From: Mermis nigrescens
Taxonomy: Eukaryota; Nematoda; Enoplea; Mermithida; Mermithidae
Length of the DNA stretch: 64,000 nucleotides
Direction: 5' to 3'
NCBI GenBank assembly: GCA_036768485.1
Contig: JAVLUZ010000715.1
Span: forward strand, 62,001 to 126,000
Shown here: positions 42,801 to 52,790 of the stretch, piece by piece
Layout of the letters: each line of letters begins with the position of its first letter
Position numbering within the stretch: position 1 is the first letter of the stretch
Notes under the pieces: generated by a model
Told to the model about the DNA's origin: nothing
Databases searched by the model: none
Seen by the model: only the letters and a program-made list of their open reading frames with translations
Translations under genes and position numbers: made by a program

Positions 42801-42874
42801 CTGCATTATCAGCCAAGGCTCTGCAACAACAAAAGCAACAGCACCAACACCTAGCGCTTCATCTCAAGCTGTAA
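39848..42874 (+). CDS. Mucin repeat segment 12 (1008 codons open)
   Basis: It encodes two d-e dimers, then abc, then abc again with no d-e between (a at 40628 and 41303, 675 bp apart), then two d-e. This is one of the longest unbroken stretches, showing the frame can be kept over 3 kb of repeat. The frame is lost near 42819, where one base of GGCTGCTGC is missing. Confidence 0.5.
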   Translation: MTAHSSSPATTPKITEGQTASSIKPAATTESITTKSSASSQPATFKASIATTGSQVSTTSANVTGTTKATVLTAIASSAAATPNTTVVPTPSPATALSAKAAATTKATAPTPTASSQAVTANATIATIGPQATETSAKAAGTIKATLVTAHSSSPATTPKITEGQTASSIKPAATTESITTKSSASSQPATFKASIATTGSQASTTSANVTGTTKATVLTAIASSAAATPNTTVVPSPSPATALSAKAAATTKATAPTPTASSQAVTANATIATIGPQATETLAKVTGTIKVTLLPTSASSPATTPKTTVGPTASPGTASSIKAAAKTESITATPSASSQAAITKTTINRVGSQVTGTSAKVTVTTKATLLTTSASSPVATAKPSIGTTALPAAASSVKAIVKLKAIREITSASSQAATTKTTIATMGSIATVKVFVTNETTNKTTSTSSPATFPKTTVVPTPSPVTALSAKAAPTTKATATTPSASSQAVTANATIATIGPQATETLAKVTGTIKVTLLPTSASSPATTPKTTVGPTASPGTASSIKAAAKTESITATPSASSQAAITKTTINRVGSQVTRTSAKVTVTTKATLLTTSTSSPVATAKPSIGTTVLPAATSSVKAIVKLKAIREITSASSQAATTKTTIATVGSIAKFKVFVTNETTNKTTSTSSPATFPKTTVVPTPSPVTALSAKAAPTTKATATTPSASSQAVTANATIARIGPQATETSAKAAGTIKATLVTAHSSSPATTPKITEGQTASSIKPAATTESITTKSSASSQPATFKASIATTGSQASTTSSNVTGTTEATVLTAIASSAAATPNTTVVPTPSPATALSAEAAATTKATAQPTASSQAVTANETIATIGPQATETSAKAAGTIKATLVTAHSSSPATTPKITEGQTASSIKAAATTESITTKSSASSQPAIFKASIATTESQVSTTSANVTGTTKATVLTAIASSAAATPNTTVVPTPSPATALSAKALQQQKQQHQHLALHLKL

Positions 42875-43263
42875 CAGCAAATGCAACCATAGCCACAATA
42901 GGACCACAAGCAACAGAAACATCCGCCAAGGCCGCTGGAGCAATAAAAGCAACACTTGTGACTGCCCACTCTTCATCACCAGCCACAACTCCAAAAGATC
43001 ACTGAAGGCCAAACTGCATCATCCATCAAGCCTGCTGCAACAACAGAATCAATTACAACAAAATCTAGTGCTTCATCTCAACCTGCAAAATTTAAAGCCA
43101 GTATAGCCACAACAGGATCACAAGCATCAACAACATCAGCCAATGTTACAGGAACAACAGAGGCAACAGTTCTGACAGCCATTGCATCATCAGCAGCAGC
43201 AACTCCAAACACCACTGTAGTCCCAACTCCATCACCAGCAACTGCATTATCAGCCGAGGCTGC

Positions 43264-46200
43264 TTGCAACAACAAAAGCAACAGCACCAACACCTAGCTT
43301 CATCTCAAGCTGTAACAGCAAATGCAACCATAGCCACAATAGGACCACAAGCAACAGAAACATCCGCCAAGGCCGCTGGAACAATAAAAGCAACACTTGT
43401 GACTGCCCACTCTTCATCACCAGCCACAACTCCAAAGATCACTGAAGGCCAAACTGCATCATCCATCAAGCCTGCTGCAACAACAGAATCAATTACAACA
43501 AAATCTAGTGCTTCATCACAACCTGCAATATTTAAAGCCAGTATAGCCACAACAGGATCACAAGCATCAACAACATCAGCCAATGTTACAGGAACAACAA
43601 AGGCAACAGTTCTGACAGCCATTGCATCATCAGCAGCAGCAACTCCAAACACCACTGTAGTCCCATCCCCATCACCAGCAACTGCATTATCAGCCAAGGC
43701 TGCTGCAACAACAAAAGCAACAGCACCAACACCTACCGCTTCATCTCAAGCTGTAACAGCAAATGCAACCATAGCCACAATAGGACCACAAGCAACAGAA
43801 ACATTGGCCAAGGTCACTGGAACAATTAAAGTAACACTCTTGCCTACCAGTGCTTCATCACCAGCCACAACTCCAAAGACCACTGTAGGCCCAACTGCAT
43901 CACCAGGAACAGCATCCTCCATAAAGGCTGCTGCAAAAACAGAATCAATCACAGCAACACCTAGTGCTTCATCTCAAGCAGCAATAACAAAAACCACTAT
44001 AAACAGAGTAGGATCACAAGTAACAGGAACATCAGCCAAGGTTACTGTGACAACAAAAGCAACACTTCTAACAACCAGCGCGTCATCACCAGTGGCAACT
44101 GCAAAGCCCTCCATAGGCACAACTGCATTACCAGCAGCTGCATCATCAGTCAAGGCCATTGTAAAATTAAAAGCAATTAGAGAAATAACTAGTGCTTCAT
44201 CTCAAGCTGCAACAACCAAAACCACTATAGCCACCATGGGATCAATAGCGACAGCCAAGGTTTTTGTGACAAATGAAACAACAAATAAGACAACCAGCAC
44301 TTCATCACCAGCAACATTTCCAAAGACCACTGTAGTCCCAACTCCTTCACCAGTAACTGCATTATCAGCTAAGGCTGCTCCAACAACAAAAGCAACAGCC
44401 ACAACACCCAGCACTTCATCTCAAGCTGTAACAGCAAATGCAACCATAGCCACAATAGGACCACAAGCAACAGAAACATCCGCCAAGGCCGCTGGAGCAA
44501 TAAAAGCAACACTTGTGACTGCCCACTCTTCATCACCAGCCACAACTCAAAAGATCAATGAAGGCCAAACTGCATCATCCATCAAGCCTTCTGCAACAAC
44601 AGAATCAATTACAACAAAATCTAGTGCTTCATCTCAACCTGCAACATTTAAAGCCAGTATAGCCACAACAGGATCACAAGCATCAACAACATCATCCAAT
44701 GTTACAGGAACAACAGAGGCAACAGTTCTGACAGCCATTGCATCATCAGCAGCAGCAACTCCAAACACCACTGTAGTCCCAACTCCATCACCAGCAACTG
44801 CATTATCAGCCGAGGCTGCTGCAACAACAAAAGCAACAGCACCTACCGCTTCATCTCAAGCTGTAACAGCAAATGAAACCATAGCCACAATAGGACCACA
44901 AGCAACAGAAACATCGGCCAAGGCCGCTGGAACAATAAAAGCAACACTTGTGACTGCCCACTCTTCATCACCAGCCACAACTCCAAAGATCACTGAAGGC
45001 CAAACTTCATCATCCATCAAGCCTGCTGCAACAGCAGAATCAATTACAACAAAATCTAGTGCTTCATCTCAACCTGCAAAATTTAAAGCCAGTATAGCCA
45101 CAACAGGATCACAAGCATTAACAACATCAGCCAATGTTACAGGAACAACAAAGGCAGCAGTTCTGACAGCCATTGAATCATCAGCAGCAGCAAGTTTAAA
45201 CACCACTGTCGTCTCAACTCCATCACCAGCAACTGCATTATCAGCCAAGGCTGCTGCAACAACAAAAGCAACAGCACCAACACCTACCGCTTCATCTCAA
45301 GCTGTAACAGCAAATGCAACCATAGCCAAGATAGGACCACAAGCAACAGAAACATTGGCCAAGGTCACTGGAACAACAAAAGCAACAGTTTTGACTACCA
45401 GTGCTTCATCACTAGCCACAACTCCAAAGACCACCATGGGCCCAGCCGCATCACCAGGAACAGCATCATCCATAAAAGCTGCTGCAAAAACAGAATCAAT
45501 CACAGCAACACCTAGTGCTTCATCTCAAGCAGCAATAACAAAAACCACTATAAACAGAGTAGGATCACAAGTAACAGGAACATCAGCCAAGATTACTGTG
45601 ACAACAAAAGCAACACTTCTAACAACCAGCGTGTCATCACCAGTGGCAACTGCAAAGCCCTCCATAGGCACAACTGCATTACCAGCAGCTGCATCATCAG
45701 TCAAGGCCATTGTAAAATTAAAAGCAATTAGAGAAATAAGTAGTGCTCCATCTCAAGCTGGAACAACCAGAACCAGTAAAGCCACCATGGGATCAATAGC
45801 AACAGGCAAGGTTTTTGTGACAACAAAAGCAACATATAAGACAACCAGCACTTCATCACCAGCAACATTTCCAAAGACCACTGTAGTCCCAACTCCTTCA
45901 CCAGTAACTGCATTATCAGCTAAGGCTGCTCCAACAACAAAAGCAACAGCCACAACACCCAGCGCTACATCTGAATCTGGAAGAGCAAATTCCACCATAG
46001 CCAGAATAGGACCACAAGCAACAGAAACATCGGCTAAGGCCGCTGGAACAATAAAAGCAACACTTGTGACTGCCCACTCTTCATCACCAGCCACAACTCC
46101 AAAGATCACTGAAGGCCAAACTGCATCATCCATCAAGCCTTCTGCAACAACAGAATCAATTACAACAAAATCTAGTGCTTCATCTCAACCTGCAACATTT

Positions 46201-46548
46201 AAAGCCAGTATAGCCACAACAGGATCACAAGCATCAACAACATCATCCAATGTTACAGGAACAACAGAGGCAACAGTTCTGACAGCCATTGCATCATCAG
46301 CAGCAGCAACTCCAAACACCACTGTAGTCCCAACTCCATCACCAGCAACTGCATTATCAGCCGAGGCTGCTGCAACAACAAAAGCAACAGACACCTACCG
46401 CTTCATCTCAAGCTGTAACAGCAAATGCAACCATAGCCACAATAGGACCACAAGCAACAGAAACATCCGCCAAGGCCGCTGGAACAATAAAAGCAACACT
46501 TGTGACTGCCCACTCTTCATCACCAGCCACAACTCCAAAGATCACTGA
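43264..46548 (+). CDS. Mucin repeat segment 13 (1094 codons open)
   Basis: The longest open stretch in the array. It encodes d-e, abc, two d-e, abc and d-e. The abc at 45289 is closer to the early-array type (GGAAGAGCAAAT, CATATAAGAC) than its neighbours. A 2-base loss at about 43297 sets this frame, and a 5-base loss at about 46390 ends it. Confidence 0.5.
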   Translation: MQQQKQQHQHLASSQAVTANATIATIGPQATETSAKAAGTIKATLVTAHSSSPATTPKITEGQTASSIKPAATTESITTKSSASSQPAIFKASIATTGSQASTTSANVTGTTKATVLTAIASSAAATPNTTVVPSPSPATALSAKAAATTKATAPTPTASSQAVTANATIATIGPQATETLAKVTGTIKVTLLPTSASSPATTPKTTVGPTASPGTASSIKAAAKTESITATPSASSQAAITKTTINRVGSQVTGTSAKVTVTTKATLLTTSASSPVATAKPSIGTTALPAAASSVKAIVKLKAIREITSASSQAATTKTTIATMGSIATAKVFVTNETTNKTTSTSSPATFPKTTVVPTPSPVTALSAKAAPTTKATATTPSTSSQAVTANATIATIGPQATETSAKAAGAIKATLVTAHSSSPATTQKINEGQTASSIKPSATTESITTKSSASSQPATFKASIATTGSQASTTSSNVTGTTEATVLTAIASSAAATPNTTVVPTPSPATALSAEAAATTKATAPTASSQAVTANETIATIGPQATETSAKAAGTIKATLVTAHSSSPATTPKITEGQTSSSIKPAATAESITTKSSASSQPAKFKASIATTGSQALTTSANVTGTTKAAVLTAIESSAAASLNTTVVSTPSPATALSAKAAATTKATAPTPTASSQAVTANATIAKIGPQATETLAKVTGTTKATVLTTSASSLATTPKTTMGPAASPGTASSIKAAAKTESITATPSASSQAAITKTTINRVGSQVTGTSAKITVTTKATLLTTSVSSPVATAKPSIGTTALPAAASSVKAIVKLKAIREISSAPSQAGTTRTSKATMGSIATGKVFVTTKATYKTTSTSSPATFPKTTVVPTPSPVTALSAKAAPTTKATATTPSATSESGRANSTIARIGPQATETSAKAAGTIKATLVTAHSSSPATTPKITEGQTASSIKPSATTESITTKSSASSQPATFKASIATTGSQASTTSSNVTGTTEATVLTAIASSAAATPNTTVVPTPSPATALSAEAAATTKATDTYRFISSCNSKCNHSHNRTTSNRNIRQGRWNNKSNTCDCPLFITSHNSKDH

Positions 46549-46840
46549 AGGCCAAACTGCATCATCCATCAAGGCTGCTGCAACAACAGAATCAATTACA
46601 ACAAAATCTAGTGCTTCATCTCAACCTGCAATATTTAAAGCCAGTATAGCCACAACAGAATCACAAGTATCAACAACATCAGCCAATGTTACAGGAACAA
46701 CAAAGGCAACAGTTCTGACAGCCATTGCATCATCAGCAGCAGCAACTCCAAACACCACTGTAGTCCCAACTCCATCACCAGCAACTGCATTATCAGCCAA
46801 GGCTGCTTGCAACAACAAAAGCAACAGCACCAACACCTAG
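46502..46840 (+). CDS. Mucin repeat segment 14 (single d-e dimer)
   Basis: A near copy of segment 11 with the same ATATTTAAAGCC variants. It ends at the same extra T (near 46806). Confidence 0.4.
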   Translation: MTAHSSSPATTPKITEGQTASSIKAAATTESITTKSSASSQPAIFKASIATTESQVSTTSANVTGTTKATVLTAIASSAAATPNTTVVPTPSPATALSAKAACNNKSNSTNT

Positions 46841-46943
46841 CACTTCATCTCAAGCTGTAACAGCAAATGCAACCATAGCCACAATAGGACCACAAGCAAC
46901 AGAAACATCCGCCAAGGCCGCTGGAGCAATAAAAGCAACACTT

Positions 46944-48314
46944 GTGACTGCCCACTCTTCATCACCAGCCACAACTCCAAAGATCACTGAAGGCCAAACT
47001 GCATCATCCATCAAGCCTGCTGCAACAACAGAATCAATTACAACAAAATCTAGTGCTTCATCTCAACCTGCAACATTTAAAGCCAGTATAGCCACAACAG
47101 GATCACAAGTATCAACAACATCAGCCAATGTTACAGGAACAACAAAGGCAACAGTTCTGACAGCCATTGCATCATCAGCAGCAGCAACTCCAAACACCAC
47201 TGTAGTCCCAACTCCATCACCAGCAACTGCATTATCAGCCAAGGCTGCTGCAACAACAAAAGCAACAGCACCAACACCTACCGCTTCATCTCAAGCTGTA
47301 ACAGCAAATGCAACCATAGCCACAATAGGACCACAAGCAACAGAAACATCCGCCAAGGCCGCTGGAACAATAAAAGCAACACTTGTGACTGCCCACTCTT
47401 CATCACCAGCCACAACTCCAAAGATCACTGAAGGCCAAACTGCATCATCCATCAAGCCTGCTGCAACAACAGAATCAATTACAACAAAATCTAGTGCTTC
47501 ATCTCAACCTGCAACATTTAAAGCCAGTATAGCCACAACAGGATCACAAGTATCAACAACATCAGCCAATGTTACAGGAACAACAAAGGCAACAGTTCTG
47601 ACAGCCATTGCATCATCAGCAGCAGCAACTCCAAACACCACTGTAGTCCCAACTCCATCACCAGCAACTGCATTATCAGCCGAGGCTGCTGCAACAACAA
47701 AAGCAACAGCACCAACACCTACCGCTTCATCTCAAGCTGTAACAGCAAATGCAACCATAGCCACAATAGGACCACAAGCAACAGAAACATCCGCCAAGGC
47801 CGCTGGAACAATAAAAGCAACACTTGTGACTGCCCACTCTTCATCACCAGCCACAACTCCAAAGATCACTGAAGGCCAAACTGCATCATCCATCAAGCCT
47901 GCTGCAACAACAGAATCAATTACAACAAAATCTAGTGCTTCATCTCAACCTGCAACATTTAAAGCCAGTATAGCCACAACAGGATCACAAGTATCAACAA
48001 CATCAGCCAATGTTACAGGAACAACAAAGGCAACAGTTCTGACAGCCATTGCATCATCAGCAGCAGCAACTCCAAACACCACTGTAGTCCCAACTCCATC
48101 ACCAGCAACTGCATTATCAGCCAAGGCTGCTTGCAACAACAAAAGCAACAGCACCAACACCTACCGCTTCATCTCAAGCTGTAACAGCAAATGCAACCAT
48201 AGCCACAATAGGACCACAAGCAACAGAAACATCCGCCAAGGCCGCTGGAACAATAAAAGCAACACTTGTGACTGCCCACTCTTCATCACCAGCCACAACT
48301 CAAAAGATCACTGA
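46944..48314 (+). CDS. Mucin repeat segment 15
   Basis: It encodes three consecutive d-e dimers, part of the run of six between a units at 45289 and 48607, the largest d-e expansion here. The extra T near 48129 ends the true frame. The final ~60 residues, which include Cys and His, are out of frame. Confidence 0.45.
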   Translation: MTAHSSSPATTPKITEGQTASSIKPAATTESITTKSSASSQPATFKASIATTGSQVSTTSANVTGTTKATVLTAIASSAAATPNTTVVPTPSPATALSAKAAATTKATAPTPTASSQAVTANATIATIGPQATETSAKAAGTIKATLVTAHSSSPATTPKITEGQTASSIKPAATTESITTKSSASSQPATFKASIATTGSQVSTTSANVTGTTKATVLTAIASSAAATPNTTVVPTPSPATALSAEAAATTKATAPTPTASSQAVTANATIATIGPQATETSAKAAGTIKATLVTAHSSSPATTPKITEGQTASSIKPAATTESITTKSSASSQPATFKASIATTGSQVSTTSANVTGTTKATVLTAIASSAAATPNTTVVPTPSPATALSAKAACNNKSNSTNTYRFISSCNSKCNHSHNRTTSNRNIRQGRWNNKSNTCDCPLFITSHNSKDH

Positions 48315-49146
48315 AGGCCAAACTGCATCATCCATCAAGCCTGCTGCAACAACAGAATCAATTACAACAAAATCTAGTGCTTCATCTCAACCTACAACAT
48401 TTAAAGCCAGTATAGCCACAACAGGATCACAAGTATCAACAACATCAGCCAATGTTACAGGAACAACAAAGGCAACAGTTCTGACAGCCATTGCATCATC
48501 AGCAGCAGCAACTCCAAACACCACTGTAGTCCCATCCCCATCACCAGCAACTGCATTATCAGCCAAGGCTGCTGCAACAACAAAAGCAACAGCACCAACA
48601 CCTACCGCTTCATCTCAAGCTGTAACAGCAAATGCAACCATAGCCACAATAGGACCACAAGCAACAGAAACATTGGCCAAGGTCACTGGAACAATTAAAG
48701 TAACACTCTTGCCTACCAGTGCTTCATCACCAGCCACAACTCCAAAGACCACTGTAGGCCCAACTGCATCACCAGGAACAGCATCCTCCATAAAGGCTGC
48801 TGCAAAAACAGAATCAATCACAGCAACACCTAGTGCTTCATCTCAAGCAGCAATAACAAAAACCACTATAAACAGAGTAGGATCACAAGTAACAGGAACA
48901 TCAGCCAAGGTTACTGTGACAACAAAAGCAACACTTCTAACAACCAGCGCGTCATCACCAGTGGCAACTGCAAAGCCCTCCATAGGCACAACTGCATTAC
49001 CAGCAGCTGCATCATCAGTCAAGGCCATTGCAAAATTAAAAGCAATCAGAGAAATAACTAGTGCTTCATCTCAAGCTGCAACAACCAAAACCACTATAGC
49101 CACCATGGGATCAATAGCAACAATTCAAGGTTTTTGTGACAAATGA
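48268..49146 (+). CDS. Mucin repeat segment 16
   Basis: It encodes d-e (set-end variant), a, b and the start of c. It is broken near 49125 by ACAATTCAAGG, a one-base insertion at the same spot as in segment 6. Confidence 0.45.
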   Translation: MTAHSSSPATTQKITEGQTASSIKPAATTESITTKSSASSQPTTFKASIATTGSQVSTTSANVTGTTKATVLTAIASSAAATPNTTVVPSPSPATALSAKAAATTKATAPTPTASSQAVTANATIATIGPQATETLAKVTGTIKVTLLPTSASSPATTPKTTVGPTASPGTASSIKAAAKTESITATPSASSQAAITKTTINRVGSQVTGTSAKVTVTTKATLLTTSASSPVATAKPSIGTTALPAAASSVKAIAKLKAIREITSASSQAATTKTTIATMGSIATIQGFCDK

Positions 49147-50158
49147 AACAACAAATAAGACAACCAGCACTTCATCACCAGCAACATTTCCAAAGACCAC
49201 TGTAGTCCCAACTCCTTCACCAGTAACTGCATTATCAGCTAAGGCTGCTCCAACAACAAAAGCAACAGCCACAACACCCAGCGCTTCATCTCAAGCTGTA
49301 ACAGCAAATGCCACCATAGCCAGAATAGGACCACAAGCAACAGAAACATCAGCCAAGGCCGCTGGAACAATAAAAGCAACACTTGTGACTGCCCACTCTT
49401 CATCACCAGCCACAACTCCAAAGATCACTGAAGGCCAAACTGCATCATCCATCAAGCCTTCTGCAACAACAGAATCAATTACAACAAAATCTAGTGCTTC
49501 ATCTCAACCTGCAACATTTAAAGCCAGTATAGCCACAACAGGATCACAAGCATCAACAACATCATCCAATGTTACAGGAACAACAGAGGCAACAGTTCTG
49601 ACAGCCATTGCATCATCAGCAGCAGCAACTCCAAACACCACTGTAGTCCCAACTCCATCACCAGCAACTGCATTATCAGCCGAGGCTGCTGCAACAACAA
49701 AAGCAACAGCACCTACCGCTTCATCTCAAGCTGTAACAGCAAATGAAACCATAGCCACAATAGGACCACAAGCAACAGAAACATCGGCCAAGGCCGCTGG
49801 AACAATAAAAGCAACACTTGTGACTGCCCACTCTTCATCACCAGCCACAACTCCAAAGATCACTGAAGGCCAAACTGCATCATCCATCAAGGCTGCTGCA
49901 ACAACAGAATCAATTACAACAAAATCTAGTGCTTCATCACAACCTGCAATATTTAAAGCCAGTATAGCCACAACAGAATCACAAGTATCAACAACATCAG
50001 CCAATGTTACAGGAACAACAAAGGCAACAGTTCTGACAGCCATTGCATCATCAGCAGCAGCAACTCCAAACACCACTGTAGTCCCAACTCCATCACCAGC
50101 AACTGCATTATCAGCCAAGGCTGCTTGCAACAACAAAAGCAACAGCACCAACACCTAG
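49136..50158 (+). CDS. Mucin repeat segment 17
   Basis: It encodes c and two d-e dimers. The first e-to-d boundary has lost six bases in frame (GCACCTACC). The extra T near 50124 ends the segment. Confidence 0.45.
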   Translation: MTNETTNKTTSTSSPATFPKTTVVPTPSPVTALSAKAAPTTKATATTPSASSQAVTANATIARIGPQATETSAKAAGTIKATLVTAHSSSPATTPKITEGQTASSIKPSATTESITTKSSASSQPATFKASIATTGSQASTTSSNVTGTTEATVLTAIASSAAATPNTTVVPTPSPATALSAEAAATTKATAPTASSQAVTANETIATIGPQATETSAKAAGTIKATLVTAHSSSPATTPKITEGQTASSIKAAATTESITTKSSASSQPAIFKASIATTESQVSTTSANVTGTTKATVLTAIASSAAATPNTTVVPTPSPATALSAKAACNNKSNSTNT

Positions 50159-52209
50159 CTGCTTCATCTCAAGCTGTAACAGCAAATGCAACCATAGCCA
50201 CAATAGGACCACAAGCAACAGAAACATCCGCCAAGGCCGCTGGAACAATAAAAGCAACACTTGTGACTGCCCACTCTTCATCACCAGCCACAACTCCAAA
50301 GATCACTGAAGGCCAAACTGCATCATCCATCAAGCCTGCTGCAACAACAGAATCAATTACAACAAAATCTAGTGCTTCATCTCAACCTGCAACATTTAAA
50401 GCCAGTATAGCCACAACAGGATCACAAGTATCAACAACATCAGCCAATGTTACAGGAACAACAAAGGCAACAGTTCTGACAGCCATTGCATCATCAGCAG
50501 CAGCAACTCCAAACACCACTGTAGTCCCAACTCCATCACCAGCAACTGCATTATCAGCCAAGGCTGCTGCAACAACAAAAGCAACAGCACCAACACCTAC
50601 CGCTTCATCTCAAGCTGTAACAGCAAATGCAACCATAGCCACAATAGGACCACAAGCAACAGAAACATCCGCCAAGGCCGCTGGAACAATAAAAGCAACA
50701 CTTGTGACTGCCCACTCTTCATCACCAGCCACAACTCCAAAGATCACTGAAGGCCAAACTGCATCATCCATCAAGCCTGCTGCAACAACAGAATCAATTA
50801 CAACAAAATCTAGTGCTTCATCTCAACCTGCAACATTTAAAGCCAGTATAGCCACAACAGGATCACAAGTATCAACAACATCAGCCAATGTTACAGGAAC
50901 AACAAAGGCAACAGTTCTGACAGCCATTGCATCATCAGCAGCAGCAACTCCAAACACCACTGTAGTCCCATCCCCATCACCAGCAACTGCATTATCAGCC
51001 AAGGCTGCTGCAACAACAAAAGCAACAGCACCAACACCTACCGCTTCATCTCGAGCTGTAACAGCAAATGCAACCATAGCCACAATAGGACCACAAGCAA
51101 CAGAAACATTGGCCAAGGTCACTGGAACAATTAAAGTAACACTCTTGCCTACCAGTGCTTCATCACCAGCCACAACTCCAAAGACCACTGTAGGCCCAAC
51201 TGCATCACCAGGAACAGCATCCTCCATAAAGGCTGCTGCAAAAACAGAATCAATCACAGCAACACCTAGTGCTTCATCTCAAGCAGCAATAACAAAAACC
51301 ACTATAAACAGAGTAGGATCACAAGTAACAGGAACATCAGCCAAGGTTACTGTGACAACAAAAGCAACACTTCTAACAACCAGCGCGTCATCACCAGTGG
51401 CAACTGCAAAGCCCTCCATAGGCACAACTGCATTACCAGCAGCTGCATCATCAGTCAAGGCCATTGTAAAATTAAAAGCAATTAGAGAAATAACTAGTGC
51501 TTCATCTCAAGCTGCAACAACCAAAACCACTATAGCCACCATGGGATCAATAGCAACAGCCAAGGTTTTTGTGACAAATGAAACAACAAATAAGACAACC
51601 AGCACTTCATCACCAGCAACATTTCCAAAGACCACTGTAGTCCCAACTCCTTCACCAGTAACTGCATTATCAGCTAAGGCTGCTCCAACAACAAAAGCAA
51701 CAGCCACAACACCCAGCACTTCATCTCAAGCTGTAACAGCAAATGCAACCATAGCCACAATAGGACCACAAGCAACAGAAACATCCGCCAAGGCCGCTGG
51801 AGCAATAAAAGCAACACTTGTGACTGCCCACTCTTCATCACCAGCCACAACTCAAAAGATCACTGAAGGTCAAACTGCATCATCCATCAAGCCTTCTGCA
51901 ACAACAGAATCAATTACAACAAAATCTAGTGCTTCATCTCAACCTGCAACATTTAAAGCCAGTATAGCCACAACAGGATCACAAGCATCAACAACATCAT
52001 CCAATGTTACAGGAACAACAGAGGCAACAGTTCTGACAGCCATTGCATCATCAGCAGCAGCAACTCCAAACACCACTGTAGTCCCAACTCCATCACCAGC
52101 AACTGCATTATCAGCCGAAGCTGCTGAAACAACAAAAGCAACAGCACCTACCGCTTCATCTCAAGCTGTAACAGCAAATGAAACCATAGCCAATAGACCA
52201 CAAGGCTGA
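50125..52209 (+). CDS. Mucin repeat segment 18
   Basis: It encodes two d-e dimers, abc and a last d-e in one frame (694 codons). After about 52190 the sequence becomes irregular and the frame is lost for 550 bases. Confidence 0.45.
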   Translation: MQQQKQQHQHLAASSQAVTANATIATIGPQATETSAKAAGTIKATLVTAHSSSPATTPKITEGQTASSIKPAATTESITTKSSASSQPATFKASIATTGSQVSTTSANVTGTTKATVLTAIASSAAATPNTTVVPTPSPATALSAKAAATTKATAPTPTASSQAVTANATIATIGPQATETSAKAAGTIKATLVTAHSSSPATTPKITEGQTASSIKPAATTESITTKSSASSQPATFKASIATTGSQVSTTSANVTGTTKATVLTAIASSAAATPNTTVVPSPSPATALSAKAAATTKATAPTPTASSRAVTANATIATIGPQATETLAKVTGTIKVTLLPTSASSPATTPKTTVGPTASPGTASSIKAAAKTESITATPSASSQAAITKTTINRVGSQVTGTSAKVTVTTKATLLTTSASSPVATAKPSIGTTALPAAASSVKAIVKLKAIREITSASSQAATTKTTIATMGSIATAKVFVTNETTNKTTSTSSPATFPKTTVVPTPSPVTALSAKAAPTTKATATTPSTSSQAVTANATIATIGPQATETSAKAAGAIKATLVTAHSSSPATTQKITEGQTASSIKPSATTESITTKSSASSQPATFKASIATTGSQASTTSSNVTGTTEATVLTAIASSAAATPNTTVVPTPSPATALSAEAAETTKATAPTASSQAVTANETIANRPQG

Positions 52210-52790
52210 AGGTTACTGCCAAGGCTGCTGAAACAAATAAAGCAACACTTGTGACTGCCCACTCTTCATCACCAGCCACAACTCAAAAAGATCATTGAAG
52301 GCCAAACTTCATCATCCATCAAGCTTCATGTAACAGCAGAATCAATTACAACAAAATCTAGTGCTTCATCTCAACCTGCAAAAATTTAAAGCCAGTATAG
52401 CCACAACAGGATCACAAGCATTAACAACATCAGTCAATGTTACAGGAACAACAAAGGTGGTACCAATTGATTGGCCATTGAATCATCAGCAGCAGCAAGT
52501 TTAAAACACCACTTGCCTGCCTCAACTCCATCACCAGCAACTTAATACTAGCCAAAGCTGTTGCACAACAACAACAGTACCAACACCACTGCTCATCCCA
52601 CAATACCAAAATCATATTTATAGACCAAGGCCATTCAATGACACAAGGTCACTGGAACAATAAAGCAATTAGAAGTTTGACTACCAGTGCTTCATCACTA
52701 GCCACAACTCCAAAGACCACCATGAAATTCAGCCAGCATCACCAGGAACAGCATCATCCATAAAAAGTTTACAAAAACAGAATCAATTAC
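52190..52790 (+). pseudogene. Irregular repeat block with dense indels
   Basis: Piece by piece this block aligns to the d-e-a units at about 45000-45520. It shares ACTAGCCACAACTCC, GAATCATCAGCAGCAGCAAG and the CACCATG variant. It differs by many small insertions, deletions and scrambled patches. The rest of the array shows nothing similar. It is either a decayed edge of the array or poorly corrected sequence. Confidence 0.5.

Noticed and set aside
29000..52200. CRISPR array, because of regular repeats
   Set aside because: Repeats are contiguous coding units with no unique spacers, in animal-type DNA.
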